Shown in pieces: positions 36,709 through 47,280 of a stretch of DNA of 64,000 nucleotides (the first letter of the stretch is position 1; each line of letters starts with the position of its first letter). This DNA is from Siphonodentalium dalli (taxonomy: Eukaryota; Mollusca; Scaphopoda; Gadilida; Siphonodentaliidae). A model generated the notes under the pieces. It was not told where the DNA came from. It was given only the letters and a program-made list of their open reading frames with translations, and made no database searches. The stretch covers positions 150,793,365-150,857,364 of the forward strand of contig CP136068.1 in the NCBI GenBank assembly GCA_032622095.1, written 5' to 3'. The position numbers and the translations under genes are program-made.

Positions 36709-37560
36709 TGATAAACGAAGACTTAAAAATTATCTTTTTAATTTCTTGTATTTGTTATTATCATATATTATCAATAACACCAAAAATAAACATTGTCGGG
36801 TATATATCAACAAGAATAAATGGAATTGAAACCCACAACTACAACTTTCCCCCGTCTCTCACTCGAACTACAACTTTTAGCGTGACCCATTATCGAAACC
36901 TGTTGAAACAATCAGAAGGCTCCAGCGCTGATCGATATTCGATATATAGATACATTCTGGACTTCATGGCTGTCTGTCTGACCTACAGTGGCTACATGTA
37001 CATTTATTACTAGCCAGTACATGAACAAATGTGATAATTAGTTCCATTCTGGACTACTCAGACCCGATGCCTGACATACAAGCTACATGTACTAGCCAGT
37101 CCACGATATGGATTACGGAAAGTCTAAGAGTAAGACTGGTGCGGTACCACTCACTAGTATCAGAGAATCGGGTGACGAACTTTACAAAAATTTCAAACCA
37201 ATTAGTTCATCAGAGATCACGATCATAAAATTCCACCTTTGATTATTACGACATCAGAATTGAGACCGACAGTCCGAGACTAACCATACTTTGATAATGT
37301 ATGGTCACAAATGGACATTAAATGTGACGTTTATATTAATTAAAATGATTTAAAAACACCATGAGTCTATGTGATCAACGACTACTTGTAACACCGAGTA
37401 ATCGGTGTACCGGTACGCACTAACCAGTTCGTCAGTAACAGGTCAGCACAAATTGAATTCAATTATTTTAATATATTCAACTGTCGTAAGATAAGATAAG
37501 ATCGTTTTAATGGTCTTTTGACTCACACATTAGTGTAGGTCAACCTACGTGTAAAGATAA
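36709..37560. other. Intron 2, unannotated
   Basis: I see no exon or repeat I can defend here. Confidence 0.5.
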
Positions 37561-37579
37561 AATAGACAAAACGAATACA

Positions 37580-38010
37580 TGGTGTAAAAGTGGAGTACCT
37601 ACGTACATGTAGGTACTGAGATTTGTCCCACGGGGAGTACCTAATTGTTGGTACGCTATAGTACCTGCGTAGGTATTCCGGCATACCTATATTTAGGTAC
37701 TCTGGAGTACCCATATTTGGGTTCTCTGGAGTACCTATATTTAGGTTCTTTCGAGTACCTATATTTAGGTTCTGTGGAGTAGCAATATTTATGTTCTGTT
37801 GAATACATATCCGGCCAGGCACTATTTGGAGTATAGAGTACATAATATCGAGATAGGTACTATGGAATACCTGCTTGGGTACTCTGAAGTACCAAACATG
37901 TATGAGCTATGCATAGTACCTAGATATTTGGTACTCCAGAGTACAAAATATATAGGTACTATATGGAGAACATGCCCAGGTACCAAGCACTCGAAATTAC
38001 GAAAAATATC
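37580..38010. repeat. Minisatellite of 'GAGTACCTATATTTAGGTTCT' type
   Basis: A ~25-30-base degenerate unit (core TGGAGTACCTATATTTAGG) is repeated about a dozen times between 37580 and 37980, with partly inverted units after 37850 ('AGGTACTATGGAATACC'). No coding content. Confidence 0.8.
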
Positions 38011-38339
38011 CGACGGCAAATTTAACAATGTGGAATGTTAGATTCCAAATGATGCCACTGCGTTTAGATATCGAATTAAGTACAAAACCACAATCAATGT
38101 TCTTCCAGGTCATGTCACAAAATGAAATAATCCAAATTATATTACTTTTATTAGTATATAACCTTGATCGTGTTTTTGTACTTTTTTCAAGCTTTAATAC
38201 CTCGATTTCAGGATATCCCCGGCTTGTTACTTACATGTAGAGTAAAATGTGTCTGAATCTCTAAAATAATGGGCCGGATTTCTTAATTTGTGTGTAATAA
38301 TATTAAAGTAAACATTCTGAATCAAACATCTTAAACATG

Positions 38340-38850
38340 TCTGGGTGAAACACCACGATAGCCCAATAACACAAAAAACTTCTTTGCGAATCGCAAACTT
38401 CGATACAATAAATATATGCGATTTAGTGCAAAGGTTTTCGATTTATAACAAATGTTTGCAATTACTCAAATCAATTTGAAATTAATAAAGGGCTTTAACC
38501 GTAAAAACATAAATCAGACATCTTCAACAGGTCTGGGTGAACTCCAATCGCTCCATAATAGCACGGTCAGGCTAAACTAGACCGATCGGTTATACACAGC
38601 CATAATGCATGTGTGATGAGGGAGCAAATCTTTGCGATAAATCACAAAACGATATTGTAAAAAATCACAAACAACTTTGCGATAATTCCCAGACCTTTGC
38701 GATAACTCGCAAACCTTTGCGATAAATCTCAATCATCTTTACGATAACTCTGAAACTACTTGGTGGTTATACATTACGATTTATCGTAAACATGTTTGAG
38801 ATTTATCACAAAGGTTTGTGATTTATTGCAGATATATTGTTATGTGTTGG
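38340..38850. repeat. 'TTTGCGATAAATCACAAA' minisatellite
   Basis: Units of ~20 bases (CTTTGCGATAA, ATCGCAAA, TTTATCACAAAGG) occur in both orientations. A direct duplicate phrase ('CATCTTMAACAKGTCTGGGTG', 38325-38347 and 38519-38539) frames the array. Its layout is fold-back-like but the ends are unclear. Confidence 0.6.
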
Positions 38851-39073
38851 CACTAATTAATGGGCTTGAACCGTACTAAATAATTGTCGTGTCCTCCCCG
38901 TCTTTGTCGTCGTTAGCACATTGGCCGTGCACCATCGTCGTAATCAAAGCAGTAGTCTGAACACCAGTATCGACAACACTGCAGACTATGTGGCAGTGTT
39001 TAACATAAGATTTATCACCATTATCATCGTCATATCCGTCGTCGCCTTGTTCATGCTTGACAATTTATTCTAG

Positions 39074-39307
39074 GATATGTTATTTCGATCAACATAGCAC
39101 TCAACAAGCCTGCCGTCATTTCAACAGCTTGGCCAGGAAACAATTGGGGCGTACCTGAACACGCTAATGACGGAAATCGGGACTCCAACTTCATGCATCT
39201 ATCTTGCACTGAAACAAACGATCAACTGAATCCATACTGGTACGTTGATCTGGGCGCCACTCACGTGGTTACTGGTGGACTGATCGTCAACAGAGAGGAC
39301 TGCTGTA
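39074..39307 (+). CDS. Lectin-like gene exon 3: fucolectin (FTP) domain, first half
   Basis: The acceptor is TTATTCTAG and the donor TGCTGTA|GTAAGT. The exon is 234 bases, phase 1 at both ends. The protein reads INIALNKPAVISTAWPGNN, then ANDGNRDSNF, LSCTET, NPYWYVDLG, VVTGGLIVNREDCC. This is the classic start of the F5/8-C-like fucolectin/tachylectin-4/pentraxin-1 fold: the NxAL..A opening, the DGN loop, SC, the NPxWxVDLG strand and the NRxDCC turn. Known members bind fucose through a His and two Arg. Here the Arg-x-Asp (RED) before CysCys is kept, but no His is seen at the usual SCxHT place (SCTET). Exon 2 joins it through a Gly codon (G|GA). Confidence 0.85.
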
Positions 39308-39640
39308 GTAAGTGTTACAAAATAGGAATTGTCCTGTTTCGGGTTATAGCTGTTGAATATGTTATTGTTCTCATGGAAGGTATATATGACGATTATTAAG
39401 TATCATTTTACTCCCGCAACAACCCAGTCTCATTGACAAATCCCCACCACTGCCATCGTCTCACGACTTCATCTGCCCTCTTGTCTCAGATAATCATCAT
39501 TCTCTCTATCTCTTTCACTCTCTATCTCTCTGAAATTTATACATTGTACCATTGTGTTGGGTGGACATTGCACTCTAACACGGGTCGGATGCAGGTCATG
39601 CTGGACTACCAAGTCGTTCTATAGTGGAACCCTCCTCTGG
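39308..39640. other. Start of intron 3
   Basis: Plain intron sequence. A TCTC-rich tract lies at about 39500-39535. The open frame running on from exon 3 to 39397 is read-through past the donor. Confidence 0.5.
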
Positions 39641-41530
39641 TCGTCCACCAGTTTGGGTCAGGCCAGAAGATGAAGAAAAATAAGACAAAGAGACGCCCAC
39701 TTCCCCACATCTTGGCCCCCCGGGCAACAAGATCAGCAGGCTGTAGATGTCAGTACCACCATCGAGAGCAGGACGTCGAAGTCACCCCTGTGTCCCTGTC
39801 GTCGACGTAGACAGCGACACAGACGTCACCCCGCCGCAGTCTTCAATGTTAACACTTTATCCAACAGAAGGGCCCTGTGCCAATGCATTCTCTTATATAT
39901 GCGAGTCGACCATAGGTCGCCTCGCATATATAAGAGAATGCATTGGATTAACACATTAAAAATTATAAAATTGTTAAAGAATGTAAGAAAAAATGGTAAA
40001 AAGTGTTAAAAAAAGAATTTGTTTAGGCCAATGCATTCTCTTATATATGCGAGGCGACCTATGGTCGACTCGCATATATAAGAGAATGCATTGGCACAGG
40101 GTATAACTGTAACTATCACAATGTGGTCAAGGAGCCGGTTCCAATGATATCCATATTTGTATGGTTCTATTGAGACAGACCGAAGATATTTTAGGCTGTT
40201 GAAGCTTTATTTGGCCGGTTTTGGCCGGTTTGTTGGGTAAAGGGTTAAGACGACAACACCACCTACACATACACCACCAGGAACGTAAACTACCACATCC
40301 GTCACTGCGACCAACGCCAGTGTCTCAACCTCACTGGGACAGCAGAGATGACAAGATTATAGCTTATCAACAAAGAATAAACAAAGAACTGCCAAAATCA
40401 CACAGCAGGTAAGGTGTATCCTGCTAACAATTATGAATTCTTCCCGCTGAGAGACGATCTAGTTTATCGAGCTCCCGGCGAACAAGAACTCTTTATAGGC
40501 AATATCTGGATCAACAACTCAGGAAATATATATTACACAGACTATCCACCATTCCCACCAAAGAAATTAAAGGAATTTCCATGAGGGGTTTAGGAGATGG
40601 CCTTGTAGCCATTTAGGACCATCCCGGTGCCCTCTACCAAATCACTCTTTCGCGAGATTAAAACAGTTACTCGTTGGCCGGTGAGGAGTGTGCTCGCTCT
40701 TCTATATCGCCAATTAAGCCGTCCGGTTATCGACGTACCCCACAGCGGAGTATGGAGTTCTCTTTATTCCCCGCTGCGGTGGTAGAAGCTTTGTGTCGCC
40801 TGCTAAACGTTCCATGTCAGGCTCTACTTGGAACACCGAGTAGACACACATGGCCCGGAATTAAGAACAGTACCAAGAAGAAAAAGACTATCCAGAGTTC
40901 GCATAGATACCGCGCAGATGGCCGAGTGGAAGGGGTTGACGACGGCAGATATTGAGCCAGCAGTTCCTCCCACACGGTCGGAGAAGACAACCATTCTACC
41001 ACCGGTGTCGCGACCACAAGAAACCAGAGGGATACTGATGTTACACCACCTACCCCAATTTCGAGGTCAAAATGGAATCGTCACCATCACCACCAGCTTT
41101 GAACCCCGATTGAGTTCATGCACCTAGGAGACCCATGTACATCGGCCGGGACGGAATCGAGGAGCCGGAACCACCTCCTGCTCCTTCCGCATCGTAAACG
41201 TCATCATCTGCACCAAGGCTGATGGAGGAACTACTACAGCTTAAAGAACAGTCAAAGAGGCACACCAGAATAATATAAGAAACCTGCGGATCCCAACCTC
41301 TAACGTCATACAATACCGACACACCATTGTCCTGTACAAACACCAGAGAGGCAAACCAGAATAATACAAGAAACATACGGATCCAAACCTCTAACATCAT
41401 ACAAGACCGACACATCTGTGCAACCACCAACGACGACAACAATAGCAGCAGTAACAGCCTCCTCAGTAGAGCAACCCTTAAAGAAAATAATGAAGAAAAA
41501 GAAATCATGAAATTGTTTATATTATGAATT
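39640..41530 (+). mobile_element. GC-richer island, probable retroelement relic
   Basis: Base composition is clearly richer in G+C than the intron around it. Several short frames look like broken coding DNA: a basic/His-rich stretch at 40249-40409 (IIAYQQRINKELPKSHSR), an acidic/aromatic stretch at about 40413-40583 ending in TGA (NYEFFPLRDDLVYR, then LFIGNIWINNSGN), and a Pro/Ser-rich stretch near 40680-40955. Two ~87-base direct units lie at about 41252-41420 ('AGAATAATAYAAGAAAC'). No reverse transcriptase or integrase motif is visible, so the class is open; gag-like debris is a guess. It is interrupted by the TTAA element at 39853-40244. Confidence 0.4.
39853..40244. mobile_element. piggyBac-like MITE, second copy, inverted
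   Basis: The 392-base relative of 29750-30164 lies in opposite orientation. TTAA is at 39849-39852 and 40245-40248, and the right end inverse reads 'CCCTTTACCCAACAAACCGG'. It carries two hairpins in inverse orientation (39879-39947 and 40027-40095). The left terminus is slightly decayed ('CACTTTATCCAACAG'). Confidence 0.9.
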
Positions 41531-42264
41531 GTTTTCATGTTTTTTTTGTCTTGGTATTCGAATTTAAAGGCCATAATATGAAGGGTGAAGGAAACGGCAT
41601 TTCGACAACCCAGGTGTTAGCCCCCCCCCCCCCAATCACATATATTTTTGAAAAAGTGGGAAATCATTATTATATAATTTGTAGACTAAGGGGCATTTTT
41701 AAGAGGTTAAAACTGCCAAAATTCGGCCACTGGAAGAACTTTAATAGATAGTTGGACGGTAATCGTTGGCCGTGGGTGCTGCTGTTAAAATAAAATCGCT
41801 CACTATTTCAGGTTACGTGCTGTACATAAACAAATGCGCGGATCACACAAAGTGCGTTTTCTGGATAATATCGCACTCACACTATCATTATACTATATAC
41901 TATTAGTATATTCTTGAGAAAATTTTCAGAATTTGATAACTGTTATTTTTAATGTATAACCTATAACGAAAGCTATCCGTGCCTTCAACCCAGACATTAA
42001 AACCCCATCCGGGCGACATATGAGTCGTTAGATCCATTTCATGGCGTGCAGTCGTTAGACCCCGCTCAGCTAATGTATAGCCCCGGGTTGCACGTGGATT
42101 TAGTGTACTAAATTCAGCACGATACCAATTATAGTATACCGTACTAAATTTAGCACAAGACTAAATCAGCTCTCGACCAATCAGAAGGTGCCAATTATGG
42201 GTGACATGACGTCATCATGGTCCCGTTTCTTCCTGATTAGCTCCTAGGTTATTTCTTTATTTAG

Positions 42265-42507
42265 CCAACAATAATATGAGGAACTTCACCGTTGATGGCG
42301 CCTTGGAGATGGCAGATGCTGACGACATGGCAGCTTTCACCATCAGGTGTTTCTACTTTCCTGGGAATGTATCACGTGGCCAAACGATTTTCTTCAACTG
42401 CACACAACCCATCGCTGCTCGCTACATTCGCATGCGCATATGGGGTTCCAATATGCGGCTTATGATGTGCGAGATGGAGATTTATGAATACAGCTGGCAT
42501 CAGCATG
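42265..42507 (+). CDS. Lectin-like gene exon 4: fucolectin (FTP) domain, second half
   Basis: The acceptor is TTTCTTTATTTAG and the donor CAGCATG|GTAATA. The exon is 243 bases, phase 1 at both ends. Joined to exon 3 it makes a Thr codon (A|CC). The protein continues NNMRNFTVDGALE, then AFTIRCFYFPG, FFNCTQPIAARYIRMRIWG and LMMCEMEIYEY. The closing RYIxxRxxG ... CEMEIYE is the usual C-terminal strand pair of the FTP fold, with its Cys pairs. Together exons 3 and 4 give ~155 residues, a full-length single domain. The second binding Arg/Lys expected just after DCC is displaced (DCCTNNNMR), so fucose binding is uncertain. Confidence 0.85.
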
Positions 42508-42938
42508 GTAATACCAAATTTTAATGTTGATAAATTCCCTTTCACAGTGGTATCATCCAATGGTTTCTAATCAAATGTTTAGCAATACTATAGTGAACGC
42601 TTGTTATATACCTTAATCGTGTTTAAGTTCGTGCAGTATTAATTTCCGCTCAGTTTAAATTCGCGCATGCAGCCTGAATTCAAAACTGACATAAATATTA
42701 CATGCAGTTACCTTTCTAGGTTCTAACCCGAATATATACGAATAACGTCACGATATAGATAGACACAAAAACAAAGAGCTAAATTGTGGGACTATATTTT
42801 CCCTCAGCAGCTCGAATGCGAAATACTGTCGTGCACGGTTGTGAAACGTCTCAGTCAACAATGTAAATGTGTGCCTTGTTAAGTTCCTGTTAAGGATTTT
42901 GATTTGTTAAAAAGGCATAAAGTTCTAGTTTGTGTTTA

Positions 42939-43101
42939 ATGTGGTATACAAGATCTTCAACTCGTTATGTTGGGATATAAGATTTTGTGAAACTCTTTGA
43001 TAAATTTGATTCACAACTCGACTCGTCGTGAATACAATTTATCAAACTTGTTTCATAAAATCTTATATCCCAATTTAACTCGTTGGAGATCCTCTATACA
43101 T
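42939..43101. repeat. Palindromic MITE-like element
   Basis: The arms are ~75 bases: 'GGGATATAAGATTTTGTGAA' pairs with 'TTCATAAAATCTTATATCCC', and outer 'ATGTGGTATACAAGATCTTC' with the inverse at the right end. TA flanks both ends (42937-42938 and 43102-43103), which would fit a TA target, but arms this diverged leave that tentative. Confidence 0.7.
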
Positions 43102-43469
43102 TATGTAGTTGTGAAGATATATTACTCTGATACACTACTCTATTCTACTTCAATAATACTTATAGTATTCCAATAGTTATGGGCATCACTGACATAAATT
43201 CGAACAAAATGAAGTCAGAATTTATGCGCAGCGCTACCAGTAATGTTTTGTTGATTTAAAAGCAAGGAAATAATATAAGGCGACTGGATAGCCGCCATTA
43301 CAGTTGCGAATAATATAAAGGCCCACTTGATTTTCGAATGCCCATATCACATTTATTTATATACAACATATTCCATATTATATACCATTTGGAAGAGGAA
43401 CCAAAATATATATATTCTCTCGGATTCACACCAAGACTTCCCCGTTAATTATCCAAGCATGGATCATAA

Positions 43470-43610
43470 TGTACAACTAAGAGATAGAGTTATTCCCCAT
43501 CCTTAATAAACAGGCAGTACAGACCATATCGAAATTAAGCACAGAACACATGTCGGTATCTTAACAAAATGTCATGTTCACAGTTTATTCGACCGGATAA
43601 GTTGATGATA
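43470..43610. repeat. Dispersed repeat, second copy of 5400-5560
   Basis: Ordered matches to 5400-5560 in the same orientation. See that entry. Confidence 0.7.
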
Positions 43611-44235
43611 CAGTGTGTCACATAGAGGAAGCTCAATACACTGTATTATCAACTTATTAATTGATATTAATTTATATATTGCATTTCTAGAATGGCAAAA
43701 ACTTCTAGAGGTGGTTATATTAAATGACAACACATGGTTGCGCAAATAGCGTTGTATGTAATGTGACGTTAACATGACCCGTTTAATGAAGCTGGCAATG
43801 TATTGTTTTTAACAGGTATTAGTGAAACGTTCAGTGAAGTGTAATGCATGCAGTTGCAAATATATCCCTCTTGTACTATCGTTCTTGTATATCCCTCATG
43901 TAATAGTACTTATGTATATACCTGGCTCTTAACCATGCAATGACGCACTGCACGAAAAGCGAGATTTATAAAATATAAATGTCGCATAAATTTAGGACCC
44001 TAAATTTATGCATGCATTTATGCATATTAAATTCGCCTTTATACAAAAATATAAATCTCGCATTTATATTTTTAAATCTCGCATAAATGCCGCATTAATT
44101 TCGCTCATTACTGTAACCAACGGCGGGTTTAAATCTTGGCCCATAATTTAATTACTACCATGTGGATATGTGAGGCGTGTATCATTAACACGAGCTAACG
44201 GCCGGATACCTTGGTTTCTTTGTCTGCAAACAAAG
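43611..44235. other. Intron, AT-rich with palindromes
   Basis: No gene. At 43960-44100 the phrases 'GCGAGATTTATAAAATATAAATG', 'TTATGCATGCATTTATGCATA' and 'ATATAAATCTCGC' form overlapping inverted repeats, of the same character as the arrays at 45.9-46.2 kb. Confidence 0.55.
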
Positions 44236-44283
44236 CTGATGCGAAGACGTGTGTGAATGAGATGGGAACTCGTTTTACCAAGG
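44236..44283 (+). CDS. Lectin-like gene, candidate 16-codon exon
   Basis: The donor is strong (CCAAGG|GTAAGT). The acceptor is weaker (TTTCTTTGTCTGCAAACAAAG). The length is 48 bases, phase 1 at both ends, so it can be spliced between the exons at 42265 and 47567 without changing the frame. It would encode DAKTCVNEMGTRFTK between an Ala (G|CT) and an Asp (G|AT) codon, leading directly into the PAN exon. Short length and acceptor quality make this tentative. Skipping it also leaves an open frame. Confidence 0.4.
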
Positions 44284-44420
44284 GTAAGTTAACACATATG
44301 TGGCTATGAAATGAAGGCATTTCACAATTTATGTTGCCGATTCATTCTTTCATCAATTCGCAGCGTGATCGACACATGTCAAAATTAATATTTGATTATA
44401 CAGAGACGTCGGAATAAGGT

Positions 44421-45530
44421 TATTCTATCGCGTGCAAATGTGGTTTTGTGAGAGTGATTCCACCCTTAGCCAGATCACAAATAAAATGCCGTACATTTCA
44501 ATTAAATATTTTGCTAAACAGGCTAAAATATCGCGTAAAATGTGGAGTTGGAAGCGAGATTTCACCCTTGGCTATGCCACATATATAAATTCATTGTACA
44601 ATATATCCATGATGTAATCCTGTTTTGAAGTTTAATCGCGTAAAATTGCAATTGTGGTCATGGAAGGGTGATATCACCCTTTGCCAGTTCACATATAAAT
44701 TCATTGTACAATATATCCGTGATGTAATCCCGTTTTGAAGTTAGAATCGCGTAAAATAGTGATCATGGAAGGGTGATATCACCCTTTGCCAGTTCACATA
44801 TAAATTCATTGTACAATATATTCATGATGTAATCCCGTTTTGAAGTTAGAATCGCGTAAAATAGTGATCATGGAAGGGTGATATCACCCTTTGCCAGTTC
44901 ACATATAAATTCATTGTACAATATATCCGTGATGTAATCCTGTTTTGAAGTTAGAATCGCGTAAAATAGTGATCATGGAAGGGTGATACCACCCTTTGCC
45001 AGTTCACATATAAATTCATTGTACAATATATTCATGATGTTATCCCGTTTTGAAGTTAGAATCGCGTAAAATAGTGATCATGGAAGGGTGATATCACCCT
45101 TTGCCAGTTCACATATAAATTCATTGTACAATATATCCGTGATGTAATCCTGTTTTGAAGTTAAAATCGCGTAAAGTAGTGACCATGGAAGGGTGATATC
45201 ACCCTTTGCCAGTTCACATATAAATTCATTGTACAATATATCCGTGATGTAATCCGGTCTTGAAGTTATAATCGCGTAAAATTATGGTAATGGAAGGGTA
45301 ATATCACCCTTTGCCATATCACATATAAATCCATTGTACAGTAAGTCCATGATGTAAACCCGTTTTGAAGTTTGAATCGAGTAAAATTGTGGCGATGAAA
45401 GGGTGATATCACGCTTTGTCATATCGCATAAAAATTCAATGTACAATAAATCCATGATGTTACACAATTTTGAATCCCGTAAAATTGTGTTCCTTGAAGG
45501 GCGATATCACTCTTTAGCAGAAAAAAAATT
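44421..45530. repeat. 105-base satellite, about 10 copies
   Basis: The unit start 'TGGAAGGGTG' recurs at 44661, 44766, 44871, 44976, 45081, 45186, 45291 and 45396, exactly 105 apart. More diverged units lie on both sides (44549, 44441 and ~45495). Each unit carries the palindrome 'AAGGGTGATATCACCCTT' and 'AATTCATTGTACAATATATC'. The central units are nearly identical and the edges are decayed, as expected for a homogenising array. Confidence 0.95.
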
Positions 45531-45895
45531 CTTATTTTAGTTTTAATATTTTATCGTTTATACTTATTTCCCATGCGATCACTTAATTATTTAATTTTTA
45601 TTCTTTATTGCAGAGACTACGAAAATTGATGACGGCAAGATACAGCTATGACACAAAGTGCCATGTCCAAGTAGTTCATATTATATTTGTGACTGGTATA
45701 ACCAACAATATAGGGCAGCATTTTGTTGGCAAATTACTACACATGGAGATACCAGAATCAGGGCGACACGTGTGTATATGTATAGTTAGATATACACATC
45801 CGTGTCGCCTTATATGCTGGTTACAAGCCAAATGTCACCATAAAGTAGATTTCACAAGTATATATGGATATATATGTTCAAATCCAAATAATTTA
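45531..45895. other. Intron with a hairpin
   Basis: A T-rich tract and CAG at 45610-45613 look like an acceptor, but the phase-1 frame stops after 12 codons. I do not call an exon. A hairpin lies at 45754-45808: 'GGCGACACGTGTGTATAT' pairs with 'ATATACACATCCGTGTCGCC'. Confidence 0.45.
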
Positions 45896-46240
45896 TACGG
45901 GGTATAAATGTGCATAAACTGGAGTATATAACCAGAATAAATGTAGCTATATATATTTATGCAGCTTTATTCAGTGAATAAATTTCGCATTTATGCATAA
46001 ACAGGTCGATAATAAATGTGCATAAACGTACGAATAAATTCCGAGTTTATTCTGTTGAATAAACGTGGGTTTATTCAGTGAATAAATTGTGTATAAATGT
46101 CGGCCTTTATTCATGAATAAATTGTGAATAAATGTGCATAAATTTCCGGATTTATGAACATTTATTCAGTGAATAAATTTCTGATTTATCCAGATTTATG
46201 CACATTTATCCGGAATTTATGCAATGAATAAATTCCAGTT
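45896..46240. repeat. Array of ATAAA/TTTAT palindromic words
   Basis: 'GAATAAAT', 'TTTATTCA', 'GCATAAA' and 'TTTATGCA' recur about 25 times in both orientations, often as 'TTTATTCAGTGAATAAA'. The period is irregular. No coding content. Confidence 0.85.
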
Positions 46241-46254
46241 TTCATGCAGTGGCG

Positions 46255-46502
46255 GGAGCTGCGCTGATGCAGCACTGAAGACCCTGTGCCAGTGTATTCT
46301 GGTATGTATGCGAGTTTCCCTTAGGGAGCCTCGCATACATGTATATAAGCGAATGCATTGGCTTACAAGGTCAAGATAAATATTGTTAGGTCACTGCATT
46401 CTCTTATATATGCGAGGCGCCCTATGGGCGACTCGCATATATAAGTGAATGCATTGGCACAGGGGTTTCGCAACAATTCAGGAAGCTCCAGTCATGGAAG
46501 GG
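46255..46502. mobile_element. Truncated TTAA element, third terminus type
   Basis: The right end is 'GAAGCTCCAGTCATGGAAGG', then G and TTAA (46503-46506). The left terminus is missing. It retains two diverged hairpins (46288-46362 and 46391-46458). Its end sequence differs from the 29750 and 9579 families but matches the element end at 58479. Confidence 0.75.
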
Positions 46503-46599
46503 TTAATAATCTCCCATTCCCATAAATGATGTTGTGTCCCGGTACACGTCGGAATATTTCAACTATACTGTGGGTACCTTTTATCAAGGAAATGTCTAT

Positions 46600-47060
46600 A
46601 TAGTGTAGGAAATCCGCTATGAAAATGGGTTGTCAATGTATGTGCACCTCCTAAGACCCCCATTACTAGAATGGACGGCACCTATATCGTGTATATTTAT
46701 ACCACACAATTTAATTCCCCAGACCATGGTAATGACTATATATATAAGATTGGTAGAAATCGGCGGCAAAAAAGTTATTAATATTGGCGCCCCTCTCCCT
46801 ACCACCATATCTGACTCGGTCGCATCAGTCGGCATCTTTAAACAACATCATTCGATTCCCCATATCATGGCGATAAATATGTAAATTTGGTGGAAATCGG
46901 CAATAAAAATATGTCCATCGAATGTGGTGTTTTGCCCCTTGTCCATCCCATGTTACCCCTGTTAGACCACTTTGGAACCTTATAGATGGTCTCCCGTTAA
47001 TGTATATATCGAACAGACAGACATTCGCTGATATATATCAGAAATATCTTATTTAAAGTC
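46600..47060 (-). mobile_element. Helitron fragment related to 31145-34924
   Basis: In reverse complement it reads a GTCTGTCTGTTC microsatellite, 'GACCATCTATAAGG', 'AACAGGGGTAAC' and 'CCGATTTCCACCAAATTTAC', the same order as the 5' part of the 3.78 kb Helitron. The 3' terminus is absent. Confidence 0.6.
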
Positions 47061-47184
47061 AGGTATATGTACAACATTCGATGTTGGTACAACGTATTAT
47101 CACTTTCTTGAATAACGAACTCGTCACACGAGGAGCCATGCACAAATAACAAATGACGTCATTGGACACGCTACGCTAACTGTG

Positions 47185-47280
47185 CGGAGCGCGTTCACGT
47201 TCTCGTTCTCGTTGTGTGAAGCGCGTTCTCGTTCTCGCTGTGTGGAGCGCGTTCTCGTTCTCGTTCTCGTTGCTACTGTA
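47185..47280. repeat. GTTCTC hexamer/minisatellite array
   Basis: 'GCGTTCTCGTTCTCGTT' and 'GTGTGGAGCGC' alternate three times. Simple local array. Confidence 0.85.

Noticed and set aside
39308-39397. Extension of the fucolectin exon to the stop at 39397
   Set aside because: The strong donor A|GTAAGT at 39307 and the clean continuation of the domain at 42265 show this is intron read-through.
41116-41574. 152-codon minus-strand frame with hydrophobic Leu runs
   Set aside because: It results from GACGACAACAAT-type repeats and an internal 87-base duplication. No start context or conserved motif.
44421-45530. CRISPR-like array
   Set aside because: Units are contiguous 105-mers without unique spacers, in a eukaryotic intron. 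It is a satellite.
45608-45907. 99-codon frame after a CAG acceptor-like site
   Set aside because: It runs through a hairpin and AT-rich repeat. The phase-1 reading that would fit the gene stops after 12 codons.
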